A stretch of DNA of 64,000 bases, taken from NCBI RefSeq assembly GCF_932294415.1, contig NC_065538.1:79063834-79127833 (forward strand), given 5' to 3'. Shown here piece by piece: positions 12,701-24,664 of this stretch. The notes beneath the pieces are model-generated. The model was not told the origin of the DNA and searched no databases. It saw only the letters and a list, made by a program, of their open reading frames with translations. This stretch comes from Quercus robur (Eukaryota > Streptophyta > Magnoliopsida > Fagales > Fagaceae). A program made the translations under genes and the position numbers. Positions within the stretch are counted from its first letter, which is position 1. Each line of letters begins with the position of its first letter.

Positions 12701-13425
12701 GAAGCTTTACAACAAGGACATGCCTCGAGGTTAACATTTTGCTTCCAAAACAGCATACAATCATTGGGACAAACATGGATCTTCTCATAACCCAAACACA
12801 AATCTCGAACTATCTTCTTAGCCTCATAATGGTCCTTTGGCAACTTAGCATCTGAAGGAAGCATATCCATCAGGACTTGAAGCAACAGAGTAAATGACTT
12901 ATTTGTCCAACCACACAGAGTCTTCAACTGGAACAACACAACAATGGCTGAGAAAATGCTAAATTTTGTACAACCTTCATATAAAGGTTTGTCTACATCA
13001 TCTACCATCTTGTAAAACTTCTTGGCGTCATCATTCGGACCTTCAACCAGATGTTGCGTAGTTGGACCTTCTTCCATTGGTTCGGGTGGCATTTCATGCG
13101 GGGGGCACAAATCGTGCAACATCCCACTAAAATCACCATATAGATTTTGGGTTTCTTGCACATGAGAGCTCCCACATTTTGTAGCCGGTGTAGCAGTCGC
13201 CGATTCACCATGAAATTTCCAAACTTTGTAATTTTTAAGCATCCCCGAAGCCCAACAATGCTCACGTGCCACATTTAGCGGTTGTATAAGCAAATTCACA
13301 CATTTCACACAAGGACATTAGATCTTCCCATTGCGCGTGGATGGAGCGGCAAATTCCACGAATTGGTTTACACCTTCAAAATATTCCCTTGTACCTCTCC
13401 TCTTCTCCATCCAACTTTTGTCCAT
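9768..13425 (-). pseudogene. CACTA transposase (TNP2/Transposase_21 with DUF4218 and DUF4216), disrupted
   Basis: The transposase that would excise and move the element. Reading from the ATG at 13425 (MDKSWM): a transposase-associated domain with CPCVKC; the TNP2 region (YEGCTKFS, LPKDHYEAKK, CPNDC, CPCC); then LGLAADGFNP; the catalytic core segment with SLVIPGPTLPG, INDFPAYADLSGWSTKG, CPSC and HNLDVMHIEKNV; DUF4218 (FPPSFFTVMVHL, GPVHYHWMYPIER, EGSIAEGYIVEECLTFC); and DUF4216 (TYYGILSDIIEL) with an acidic tail. Introns fit at 11138-11046, 10787-10705 and 10589-10491. Lesions: in-frame stops at 13320-13318, 12615-12613, 11416-11414 (CAG to TAG) and 10840-10838 (CAA to TAA), and a 1-bp loss near 12403. 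It cannot make full-length transposase. Between its end and the next gene (9347-9767) I see only AT-rich spacer. Confidence 0.93.
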
Positions 13426-16400
13426 TGCGATACAATATTTACGGAATTTTACCTACACCAAGATTTGTTACTACAACGATACTAATTATTATAATTACAT
13501 TCATTTGTCATTTGTTAAGAACAGACATACCCAAGTATGCAGTTATTTTCTTAGAACATATAACACTTGTCCTAGACTAACTCAATGTGATAAGTTGTAA
13601 AAGTAGTTAAGCATAAGTGTTTTCAAAATATGAAAACAAATACTGAATTCATGTAATTGTAATAATTATTAAATACTTCATAATTATTAAGTCTGTAATA
13701 CCATGATGCTCAATTACGTGGGTCATTGGTCAAAAGTGAGGTCAAAACATTTTGGTTGACAATTTCATTCGTAATGATGTTGTTTGAAAATGTGACGAGT
13801 AACCAGTGTGGATGCAAGATTGTGATGTTGGTTTCATACCAAACATGTGCTTCGAAATGACCTATATGAACGTAATACATCAACAATGCCTAAATAAAGG
13901 ACTCATTTTGTTTGCTTTCTGTTTTATTGGGTGTCATCGCAGAAGTAAATAATGCAATGACACCCAATAAATGACAAAAAGTTGGCAAGTTTTGAAAAGG
14001 AAAGTAAAATAATGGAGAACACAACAACCATTATAACCACATGGCAACAACTGAAACATATTCAAAATCTACACATTAGCTTACATGACAACTATCATCG
14101 AGGTCGTTGTGACATAGAAATCTACTAAAAAATCATGGCATTATAGGCACTTTATAATACCAACTAATCAAGTAATTTAACTAAATCCACTGTGATACAT
14201 CTATGGGTTTGGACACTCTGATAGCATGAATAAGATAAATTATGAAGACATAGTTACATTGAACTTAATTATCTTTAGAAAAAATTAACATTATTTTCTT
14301 CTTTATTTGTCAATGCAAAAATGTGTTTAATTGGGAATCTAATGCATTGCACAAGAGATTGTACTTAGGTTTTGCCCTAAAAATAATACTACTATGCATA
14401 TGCATGACCAACTCTAGGCCTAGACCTAAATCTCCCTTGCTTCAAAAATTTGAAAAGGGTCCTATAGGTTGTCTGGGCGGGGCTGGCTAACAGGGGCCAA
14501 GGTTTTGGAAGGGAGGGGCCCAATTATTAAAAACATAAAATATACCTACGAAAAAAAAAAAAAATTTGGGCTGGGGGAGGGCCCGAGCCCCCTACTAGGT
14601 CCATCCCTGACAGAAAATCATGTACTTTAACAACAAAAGACAACTAAATATCCAAAGAAAATTCAGACCTCCCAAACAAAATAAAAAACATTCCATCAGC
14701 ATACATTTAGTGACATGAAGTTGCAAAATATTTCTCTTTGTTCTGGAAATAAGCGTAAATTATGGTTCAGCTTCAACCTGCTAGCGAATGTCAGTTTTTG
14801 ATGCCCAGTCTAGATGAAATTTTCACACGGCTTGTTTACTGTTTGTACCTGAAATTAAGAAATAATTCATATTAAAGAACATGAAAAGTTTTATATAATA
14901 AGTTGTAACTGTGGCATATATAATGAGAATTAAACCAAACTCAACCCCTTACATTGGATGACACTAGTGTCAATAACTCCTTAATAATTGATATCTGCTC
15001 TTTTTTATTTATTATCATATAATTTGTGTATATCTGCTATCTATAAAAGATAATTAATAGAATAAAAAATTACTAGACTATAAAACATATGTGGAAACCT
15101 GGGTGCATATATGTCTAGTTAGATTTTACTTAATTGTTATAGCAATAATATTCTAGCTAGCTAACTAAATAATGGAGACTCTAGGGGCTACCTATATATA
15201 TATATATATACTAGAACATGCCATGAATTAATGAAGGTCCTTTTTGGTCCCCCTCGGCTGATTTTTAAAATAAATTTGTAAAATTGTATTTAATTTTGTT
15301 GGCCTTTCGTTGAGAGGACCTGTGTTGTTTTGGATCCATCCTTCTCAAATATTCTTCGCCTCAGAGCATAAAATTTTGTTGAGTGCTACTTAATCTCAAC
15401 TCAATCGTGATATTTACCTAATCTTGGGGTAATTATTTCATGGAGCAACTTCATAACCACTCCATGAAAATACCTATCTTGAACTTTGTAAGATGTCAGC
15501 TAAGATGTAAGCAATTTTGTTTTAATTCTAAGGTTACCTTGGACTAAGGAAAAACAATGGTACTTTTCATGCTTTGTAAGAAATTCATTAGTTTTTCATT
15601 ATTAGAATTATTCTGGAGAAATGACCTACGAATTGTTTTACAATCTGTTGGGTGCACAACATTGGCAAGTAAACACCGGAACTTAGTGTGCATTTGTAAC
15701 AGCTATTTCTTTTGGTTTATTTGTTTATATGTACAACTTTTAAAAACTTTTTTTATAAATATTAACTGTATTATTTTTAACAACTAAAATCTCATGTTAC
15801 GCTCAAGGTGAAATATAGCTAATGGAAAGCTAGGGAACCAAGGACCATTATTACTGAAAGGAAATAGAACATGTACGGAATTTTGCAGCTTGGCCCTTCA
15901 ATTTTTGTCCTTGGTTTGATCTAAAATTGACTAGCTAAAATACTGAATCTCCTAAAAAAGGTTCTGTACTGAATCTAATTATGAATATTTTTTTTTTGTA
16001 GGAAAATATAGCTAGACTAGCTATATCGTGTTTCCTTTGCCACATTGATTGGCCATAAAGCTGGAAGATTCTTTCTATTTTGTTACAGACAATGAGAAAG
16101 CGATAAATTTTGAGACACATATGATGAAAATGTTTATTACAACCTAGGTAAAAGTTTGAATTTTGTTTGGGGAGTACTAAAGCCATGTCAATTCAATAGT
16201 ACCAGTCCCAGTAGAGTACCTTATGCAGTAGAACTTCAGAATCTCAAATTATATATGATTTTCAACAAAGACCCTCAATACTATATGTTCTGTTTCTTTC
16301 ACCTAAAAAGACTGTTAAATTACCCAGAAATTTTTAGACAATAAAACAAGACTGTAGAATATTTGTTGTCATAACTCATAACATAGAAGAAAATGAAAAT

Positions 16401-17567
16401 TTGAACTTTGTATCTAACATATATACATCTTCTAACTAGCCTATTTATTTTTCTTATTTTCATACATTCATCGTTAATTTCTCTACTAGCAATGATTATT
16501 TAAAAAGGGTGTGGGTAAAAGACAAGCAAATCAATGTGGGTGGAATCACTTGTCTTAATCCAGAATAGTTCCGAGGTACTATAACTACAGCAAGAGGTCT
16601 TGGGAGGCCCATGAAGGGCATGTTAAGAAAACCTGGGTTTTGACCTGTCAATTGTCATTCACGCTACAGCAGCAAGCAACCACAATTTGAAAAAAAGTAG
16701 TTGGATGTTAGCTAGCTTGTGCCCCCACAAATTATTATCCCCATGAATTATGTATAGGTACTTTTCTTCATCCGTCACCTCTATCTTCTCCAGTTGTTTG
16801 GGTTACCTTTCAAAAACACACTCTCAATTCACATTGGGAGATCTAGGCTAAAACATGTGTTTTGTTTCTAATTGTCAAGTAATTCAACTGACACATTTTG
16901 ATATTTTTATTAGAGATATTTAGGGTTCAAATCCCACATTTCTCGACTATTAATTATAAAAAATAAAATTTAATAAAAACAAAAGAAGAACTAACTTAGC
17001 TGAATCCAAATTCAGTTTGAGCAAATCAGAAATAAAATACATATAAATCTGACCAAGTAATCTAACATAAGCAGAGCAGCCGCATGTTGAAGGAATAAAC
17101 TGAAATAGGAAAAAATTGCTTTTAAGTTCAGTTCAAATTTAACTTAAATTTTGAATAACCTCATTTGAATACCCTTAATTTGTTTAAATTCGTTTTCAAT
17201 TAGATTTTTTTTTTCCCAATTAAAAATAGCTATAATTATAAAACTCTACTTCCAACTTCTAAAAGTTCACTCCTTGAATAACACGATCATGTCAAGAGCC
17301 TTATAGTAAGTATTTCCTACTATTTTTATCGAAGACGTCTAGGATTTAAATTATCTCGCCTCTATCATAACTAGCTATAAAATTATTATTAAAAAAAATA
17401 GAGCAATCATATAGAACCAAAATTATAATATATGCAGTGCGACCCACATGACTTCTGAGATTTACCAATTAGCCCCTGGAACAGGGAAATGTCAGGAGGT
17501 TGTTTGGGCCATTTGGTGGTGTCTACTCTTAATCTTATCATGTTCTTGCCATGGACCCACCCTTGTC

Positions 17568-17570
<3 letters not shown>
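13426..17570. other. Non-coding spacer, presumed CACTA 5' end plus intergenic DNA
   Basis: No ORF here has a recognisable family. There is a 15-bp-stem hairpin (13926-13940 pairing with 13954-13968, one mismatch). A G-rich patch at about 14,465-14,610 with an A run resembles low-copy transposon debris. The CACTA terminus should fall in this stretch, but I could not identify a convincing terminal repeat. Confidence 0.6.

Positions 17571-17625
<55 letters not shown>
17571..17625. repeat. (GA)n(TA)n compound microsatellite
   Basis: GA units run directly into TA units. A short ORF crossing it is an artefact. Confidence 0.95.
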
Positions 17626-17628
<3 letters not shown>

Positions 17629-18014
17629 CCTGAGTGACGTGGATGCAAATAAGTGACCAAGTCAATGTGGACCCTACAGGTACCGGCCTATACCTTTGAA
17701 TGATTACAAATCTGATATCATGTTGTCATGAAATATATATATACAATGACTCAAATAATAATAATAATAATAAGACTTGTTAGAGCATTCTCATCAAGAA
17801 TGCTATAAAATATAGCATTTAACATCTTAAAAAGTTACTTTATTCATTTTAACATCCCACTTTACAAAACACTCAACATCAAAGATTCTATTATTTTACC
17901 ACTTCATTTAAATATTCTTTTTTTATTCTTTCTTTATGTTTTCAAATAATTACCACAACTAACTTCCACAAGTACCCTGCAACATTACTGCGTAGTATTG
18001 GAGAGAATTGTTCT

Positions 18015-18054
<40 letters not shown>

Positions 18055-18379
18055 ATTCTCTTAGCATTCAATAATTGATAAGAATCCCATAAAACACTAA
18101 CATCATTTATCAAGGAAACAATAATAGGATGATCACTTATTAAATGGAACATATCCATTTTCATTTATATTGTTGAAATTTTGCATCAAGTTTGAGATGT
18201 CAGCAACCATAATTTTTTCCTGCCAACTTGGTGTGCAACTAAAATTACAGACTTGAGCTACTCTTTTACTATTACACATAAACAAAATTCTGCAGCAACC
18301 AAACCATTTAGCTTTGACAGCATCTTCCACCACAGCTTCTTGAGTTGCTGCATTAGCTGTTGATGCTCCACTGCTGGCA

Positions 18380-18640
18380 GCAGCTATCCAGTACAGAAAT
18401 CCAGCAGCTACCCAGTACAGAAAAACCAGTGCAGAGGAAAAAACAGCAGTTAAATTAAACCAGTGCAGAATAAGAAAACAGCAGCCCACACTCTGCAGGC
18501 AGCAGCTATCCAGTGCAGAAATCCAGCAGCTACCCAATGCAGAAAAACCAGTGCAGAGGAAAAAACAGCTGTTAAATTAAAACCAGTGCAGAAAAACCAA
18601 TGCAGAGGAAAAAACAGCAGTTAAATTAAAACCAACAGAA
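18380..18640. repeat. CAGCAG-rich minisatellite inside element 1
   Basis: Phrases built on ccagtgcagaaaaaccagtg and gaggaaaaaacagcagttaa recur three or four times with irregular spacing. This produces a Cys/Trp/Ala-rich minus-strand ORF (18133-18537), which I treat as a repeat by-product. Confidence 0.8.
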
Positions 18641-19707
18641 ACAATATCCAATATAGATGGGAGGAGGTAGTATCACATTATCTTAAAGTCCAGCAAAAAT
18701 CACATCAATTGAACTATTAATCATGTGTATAAGCATATATGCCACTGAATTCAAACATGATGTATGAAATTTCATACTAGTATAATGTTCATATGTGAGC
18801 AAAGTTTGATTTCATGTGTGTAGAGAAAAATGCAAATCTGTCTAAAATCTATTCAACATATAAAACTCTAAAGATGATACTAGAATTTTAAGGAGGAATT
18901 TCAACAAACACAAACCTGTGCTTCACGTTCAATGCTGTTATCCTGAGGAGTGAAGCAAGATTGCTAGTAACGCTCTAGTGTTTTTGGTTATACTGCAAAA
19001 AAAGAATTGAATTAGATAAAATTATAGGAACAGAATTAGAATTCAAAAAAAAAATAAGGTGTACCTGACAAGAGAGAATTAGAGATGAGCCGAGGACTTG
19101 TCCGCCAAAGCTCAAAATGTCGCCGTGCGCTGGTCAGCGGTGGTTTTGGAGTAAGAAATTTGGGTAAAGCTTTTAGCTCTAAGATCAGATCGGGAAGAAC
19201 TGAGCAGCAATACAAGATCCACAAAATCCCTAACCCAAAACAAAACCTAAATGGAAGCCTAACCCATGGAGCTTCAGTCTGACCCAAATGGAAGCCTAAT
19301 CCCCTCCCATGAATCTTCGGTTTTGAGATGAGAATATGACTTTCAAGACTGGGCTTTTGGGTTTGGCCAAGGAGAGAAGAGTGGGTTCGGTATGGGTTCA
19401 CTCAGAGGAAGAAGAGCAGAGGCTGTGTTTGTGATGATGGTTCGGTCAGAGGGAGTAGTGAAGCGGAGATGAATTGGCGGCGTGGGTTGAGCGGCTTGGG
19501 TTGAGGGAGAACGAATAAAAAAAAAAAAAAAAAAGAAGAGAGGAGGCAGAGGCATAGGCGTGGGAGAAAGAGAGAACCAGGAAAAAAAAAAATGAGGGAA
19601 ATCCAGAGGAGATAGGCGCGAAAAGAATGAGGGAAAACCAGAGGAGATGGGCGCGAAAAAGGGAAGCGGGGTTTTATTAAACAAATACTTTTTTTTTTTA
19701 CAATCTT

Positions 19708-19745
19708 GCTACAGTGGGCTGCTAGAGATAGCAGTCCACTGTAGC
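19708..19745. repeat. Subterminal hairpin of element 1
   Basis: 17-bp arms (19708-19724 and 19729-19745) with one G:T pair and a gaga loop. The outer part is GCTACAGTG pairing with CACTGTAGC. The same design occurs in elements 2 and 3 with different inner stem sequence. Confidence 0.93.
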
Positions 19746-20349
19746 CGAAGTGCAAAATAAATAACATTTAACAGCATTGATGGAGGATGTTTTTTAGTGT
19801 TTATAGCATTTGGCATGCTAAATTTTAGCATTTATAACATTTACCCATCTAAGAGCATTAGCATTGGAAAATTCCAATGCTATTCTATTTTACCATTCTA
19901 AAACACCACTTCATCAATATACCATACCATTTTACAATACCTCCACATCCCAAAACTCTATTTTTATTAAAATATTATTTTTTTACCTTTCTTTATTATT
20001 TTGTTTCCAACCGTTTTCCTGGGCTTTCCTAGGCTTTCCAACAGCAATTTTTATTCCTCTCTCTCAACCTCTAGCACCGGTTCGACACACAACACGCACA
20101 CACCTATGATACACCGATCATCCTACCCAAACCCATCACCACACCCACACACACAAACACAAACACAAACATCAAACCAGCAACAAAGTGCCACACACAA
20201 ACATCAAACCAGCAACAAAGAGCCACACACAAACACAAACCATCAACAGAGCCACACTCACAAACCATCAAACCAGTCCACCGATCAGCAAACCCAAGCC
20301 ACCGATCTGAAACCCACGCCGCCGATTTAAAACCCAGGCCACCGATCAA

Positions 20350-20800
20350 AAAAATCATCACCGGAGCAAGCCCATTCAAACCCATTCAAAAAAAAATCAT
20401 CACCGGAGCAAACCCATTCAAAAAAAATAATCTCCAGAGCAAACCCATTCAAACCCATTCAAAAAAAATCATCACTGGAGCCACCGGATCAAACCCATTC
20501 AAAAAAAATCATCACCGGAGCAAACCCATTCAAAAAACATCATCACCGGAGCCACTGGAGCAAACCCATTCAAAAAAAATATCACCGGAGCCACCGGAGC
20601 AAACCCATTCAAAAAAATGAGAGAGCAGATGGAGAGCAAATGGAGAAGCAGAAACAGAAGAGAGAGAAGAGAACAGAAAAAATGAGAGAGATGAGAGACA
20701 GAGGAGAGAGAGTAGAGATACCGGAGCCTCCGGAGCAAACCCATTAAAAAAAAATCATCACCGGAGAGCATAGAGAAGCAGATGGAGAGTAGAGCAAACC
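20350..20800. repeat. Minisatellite of aaacccattc...atcaccggagc units
   Basis: At least eight imperfect units containing caaacccattcaaaaaaa and tcaccggagc, with variable A-run length. Purine-rich filler (agagagatgagagagc) interrupts the last part. Open frames across it are low-complexity. Confidence 0.9.
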
Positions 20801-20961
20801 CATTCAAAAAAATGAGAGAGATGAGAGAGCAAATGGAGAGTAGAGCCGAGAGAGCATAGAGAAGCAGAGACGGAAGAGAGAGAAGAGATCAGGAAAAAAT
20901 GAGAAAGATGAGAGACAGAGGAGAGAGAGTAGAGATAAAATATTAATTTTTTTTAGAATAC

Positions 20962-21001
20962 TGCTACAGTGCAATTCTAAAGATAGAATTGCACTGTAGC
21001 A
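20962..21001. repeat. Subterminal hairpin of element 2
   Basis: Perfect 18-bp arms (20962-20979 and 20984-21001) with loop aaga. Outer arm TGCTACAGTG, inner arm CAATTCTA. The position relative to the right end is like that in element 1. Confidence 0.96.
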
Positions 21002-21130
21002 AGTATTGGAAAAAATTTACAATAGTTGCTTTTAGAATTTTCTGATGCAGATGATTTTAAGTCTACAAATGCTAAATTTTCCTTAGATATAGCATTAGCA
21101 TTCTCCAATGCTAATGCTCAAAATGCTCTT

Positions 21131-23357
21131 ATAGTTTTTTTTATATAATTATTGACGTGGTATTTTATAGTTAGTGGATGAGAAAAACTGTGTATGTAAT
21201 AATTGACCTATGTGAATCACAAATTTTAATGAAGATATAAAAATAAAAAATAAAAAATAAAAATTTGTGTCCCTCACATTATTCATGAATATATACTTTT
21301 TTAACTAATAAAGCTTACACCGTCAAACTCAAGTATATGACAATGCCATAAGAGCCGAAACTCATAAAATGGAAGAGCCAAACGCGGCTTTAAACAAAAG
21401 ATGAGAATCTAATTAGCAATCTAATTACCAAAATTACTTCATGTTTAACCAATCCAACAAAGTTCCACACTTTCAGCCCCAAAAGTCGATCAAATTGTCA
21501 AAAACCTTTGACAAAAGCACTCCAAAGTCCAACTAATCGAAATCATCCCACTCAATAACACTTTTCCTATCAATAAAAATCTGAAGGAGCAAACATGTAT
21601 TAAAACTTAAAAGCTGCCTCAAAGAACAGACACGGTTCTCAGGATCCACCCATATTTCACCTCAAATCATTTGATCTGTAAAAAAAATATATATAATAAT
21701 AATAATAACATACACCAATAAAGCTATTTTCATTAAACTAAAACATTGTTCATCACCCCATTCCTCACCGTACTAAAACCATTTTCCCAAAACAACTTGG
21801 TTAAAGGTTTCTAACTTTTATTTTTAAAACAAAAATTATAGTATTATTCAAATAATTTAAAATACATAATGAAACTTTTTTAAATTGTAGAAACTGTTGG
21901 TAATAGAATTTTAATTGTAGAAGTGTTTTTAAACACCAAAGGATCTTTTGTTGATTGGGATAAAAAGTATGTAAAATTAAGAGGCAAAAGGATTGTCATG
22001 TAGCATAAGGAGGGGAAAATAATAATAATAAACAATGACATCTTCACAGGTCCCCCCCTTCTACCATTAAACTCTATTTACCACTACACTACACTCTAAA
22101 CTTTCATTTTAACACCAACAGAACCCCCAGAGTCATGTATATCACTCTGGAGAATACGGTTGGTTTACTAGTGTTATTATTATATGAACATAGTGCACTA
22201 ATAAGAAAAGAGTTATGATATTCTATTCCTGTAACTTGTTTTGCCTATGTTAGAAACTTATATGCATATGCCACTGTGAATCATCTCAAAGCATTTTCTC
22301 GTTACTCTGCCAAAAAAACACTGCTGCAAGAATTTTTAAATTTCCTGGCTAAACCAGAAGGTCATATTAACAAACCAAAAATTAATGATTTTTAATGTAT
22401 GGCTGGCCAATTAGTGTTCTTATAAATTTCAGCAGCATCAACATCTGCTGAGATAGACTATTTGCATGACTCCATGATTTTGTGCTGCAAAAAAACCTCT
22501 AAATTTATAAAATCATTTATTCAAACGCTTCCTTGCATATTTCAGAATTTCGATGATTAAATCCAGCCACGATTATTATTATGTATATATTTGTACTCAA
22601 AAGAATCAGAAAAGGTGAAAGAATGAACGTCTTTAATTTTAGATACATCACTACCAAAGATCCACTCCATCTACGTAGGTATTACCCAAATTACATGTCC
22701 AAAAGCTATCAGAATTCAAGGAAGAATTAAAAATAAAATAAAATATGGGCACAAGCATACCTTTAGTATATCATAACAGCACCAGAAATGTGCTGAAAAT
22801 TTATCTTCACAGATGTCTACACTGAAGCAGCCAGCCGGAACTGATTATTAACCATAGCACCTATAGTTATGATGCAAATGATTTTACAAAATTGAAAATG
22901 AGAAAAGAAACTAGGAGAAAAAAACCAAAAAATAAAATAAAAATAAAAGTAATTTTTGTATTGGTAAGTCACATATGCAACCAATGACTTTTGACTTAAG
23001 GCTCAATGCCAAGAGATCACAATAATTACGCTTTGAAAGCAGTGACTGTGTGAGCTTCATCTTCATCTATTAAAAACTAGGTGGAAATTAAATTATTGGA
23101 AAAATATATCCAAATCAAATTAATTTATGTTGATAAAAACGGATAAATCAGAACTTACTTGTGAATATCTTTTTGTTTTTGTCATACACAAATTTTTTTT
23201 TTCCAATTGTGGTAGTTAGAAAATTTATTTCAAATATTCATTTCATTATAGTTAGGTGGGATATTTTCATAAATGCATGAAATGTTTATAAATAGGAGAA
23301 AACATTAATGATACCATTCAAATATGAGCATATATAGCAATTATGCAAGATACCATT
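21131..23357. other. Non-coding AT-rich spacer
   Basis: No supported ORF, no repeat family I recognise, and only short A/T and AAT runs. It ends at the target duplication ccatt (23353-23357) of the gypsy element. Confidence 0.6.
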
Positions 23358-24603
23358 TGTTGAGGTCTGAAAAAGAAAGGGCCATAATAAAATAAGCCCA
23401 AAACAGAAGAACAAGTCAAGCCCAAAAGAAAAAATTCAGGCTAAGCCCAAAGCAATAGATACGGATGACTCATGGGGGAATAAAAGGAAGGCCCAGAGGA
23501 TCCTGGAGCCTAGAAAAGAAAGAAGCGTCCAAAAAAGAAACCACGGCAGAGTGTAAAGAAGCAAGGATCCTCAATAAGCGTAGATCCCTTCAAGCACAAA
23601 TAAAAAGGAAGATTGGGACAAATCGATAGAAAGAAGACAGAAGAAGAAAAACAAGAAATAAAAGACGCGAGCGACCTCTCAATGGCACAGACAGAAAAGG
23701 ACCTCGGGGAACCAAGACAGGGAAGAAGAATGGTAACAAATGACTTTCAAAAATGGCAGAACAGGATTCCGCCCAAAAAGGAAAGAAAGGGAAAAGAGGA
23801 AGACGCCAGAAATGGGGATGCCGAGAAGGGCATACCTCAGCACGTCCCAAAGAGGATGGCCAACCAAAAGCTTTCGAAGGAATCAGAACCAAGAGAAGGA
23901 AAGAATGAGAGAAAACGGAAAAGGGGCTTACCGAGGCGATGGAGACAGAGCATGCTCTGTTTGCAAAAGAACAAAACAGGGGAACCAACGGTTCCCCGGG
24001 ATACCCAGAAAACTCCACTATAAAAGGAGGGGATGGGTTGTGAAGAAGACAGCAAGAAAAAAAGAAAGAAACACAAGAAAGAAGAGATTCTCTAGGAAAA
24101 ACTATCAGAAAATCTGTGCAGAAAGAAAATACTAAGGGAAAACAAATACTGCTTCCCGATATCCTGTAAAGGCCACTATGGCACATACTCGGATTCAACG
24201 AGAATCAAACTTCGCAAGTTTTGAAGGCTGAAATAGCCATTCAAGGCTGCAATTTTTGAGCTTGATTGGACCTTGTATCACGTCCTAGTGAGCTTTCTGT
24301 AATCAAACAGATAATGTCTTAATGAAATACTGTTTCATAATTCCCAGGATCCCCACAGCACTCTTTTTATCGTCTTGCTAATCCTGTTTTTTCTTCCTGA
24401 ACTTACGTTGTTAATTTTTGGCACTCTTCGATATCCTTGTTTGTAATTTTTTCTGTATGTTGTCAGGAGTATTCTCTGCATTCACTTGATTCTTAAACAG
24501 CTTGTTAGCTGCGGTGAGTCAAGGCCCGATCCACCAAATCCTTTCCTTTTCATTCAGGCTCGGGATCCTTGGGCCTGAGTATCCCGAAAAAGACACTCTC
24601 ACA
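23358..24603 (+). repeat. 5' LTR of gypsy element
   Basis: Starts TGTTGAGGTCTG and ends GACACTCTCACA. A plausible TATA box (ctataaaagg, 24018-24027) would start transcription about 30 bp downstream. A 202-codon minus-strand frame and 131-136-codon plus-strand frames in the LTR are present in both LTRs but show no known domain. I do not call them genes. Confidence 0.96.
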
Positions 24604-24606
24604 TTT

Positions 24607-24624
24607 TGGCGACTCCACTGGGGA
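24607..24624 (+). other. Primer-binding site candidate
   Basis: Just after the 5' LTR (3 bp gap) is tggcgactccactgggga. It starts with TGG, so it can pair with a tRNA 3' CCA end. I could not assign the tRNA with confidence. Confidence 0.7.
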
Positions 24625-24664
24625 CTGGGCAAAGAAGAAGGAAGAAACAATCCCTTCACAGAGA

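Larger units (their letters stand above)
17784..19853. mobile_element. GAGCAT-ended non-autonomous TIR element 1 (about 2.1 kb)
   Basis: The left end reads tagagcattctcatcaagaa, followed by a small palindrome (atgctataaaatatagcat). The right end has the matching internal palindrome (atgctaaattttagcat near 19,817) but its outermost bases merge with the next element. Between them are a pyrimidine-rich arm, a minisatellite (18.38-18.64 kb), a GC-richer core (19.0-19.65 kb) and a subterminal 17-bp hairpin at 19708-19745. No transposase is encoded. Several open frames in the core (for example 19402-19767 on the minus strand) are low-complexity Pro/Phe/Leu. The superfamily is uncertain (hAT-like by terminal motif); no target duplication was seen. 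Confidence 0.6.
19854..21130. mobile_element. GAGCAT-ended non-autonomous TIR element 2 (about 1.28 kb)
   Basis: The left end aagagcattagcattggaaa matches the reverse complement of the right end (aagagcattttgagcattag...cattgga), an imperfect terminal inverted repeat of roughly 20-30 bp. Internal order: pyrimidine-rich arm, a CA-rich tract (20.09-20.3 kb), a 30-35-bp-period minisatellite (20.35-20.8 kb), an AGAGAG-rich stretch, then a perfect 18-bp hairpin near the right end. It abuts element 1. No transposase and no clear target duplication. Confidence 0.7.

Noticed and set aside
15557..15787. 76-codon ORF in the spacer
   Set aside because: AT-rich, no family similarity, no splice or promoter support.
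18133..18537. Cys/Trp-rich ORF resembling a small secreted protein
   Set aside because: Entirely explained by the CAGCAG-type minisatellite.
23590..24198. 202-codon minus-strand frame (and copy at 36146-36754) in the LTRs
   Set aside because: Overlaps the LTR promoter region, no known domain, hydrophobic low-complexity composition; conservation between LTRs is expected from their origin.
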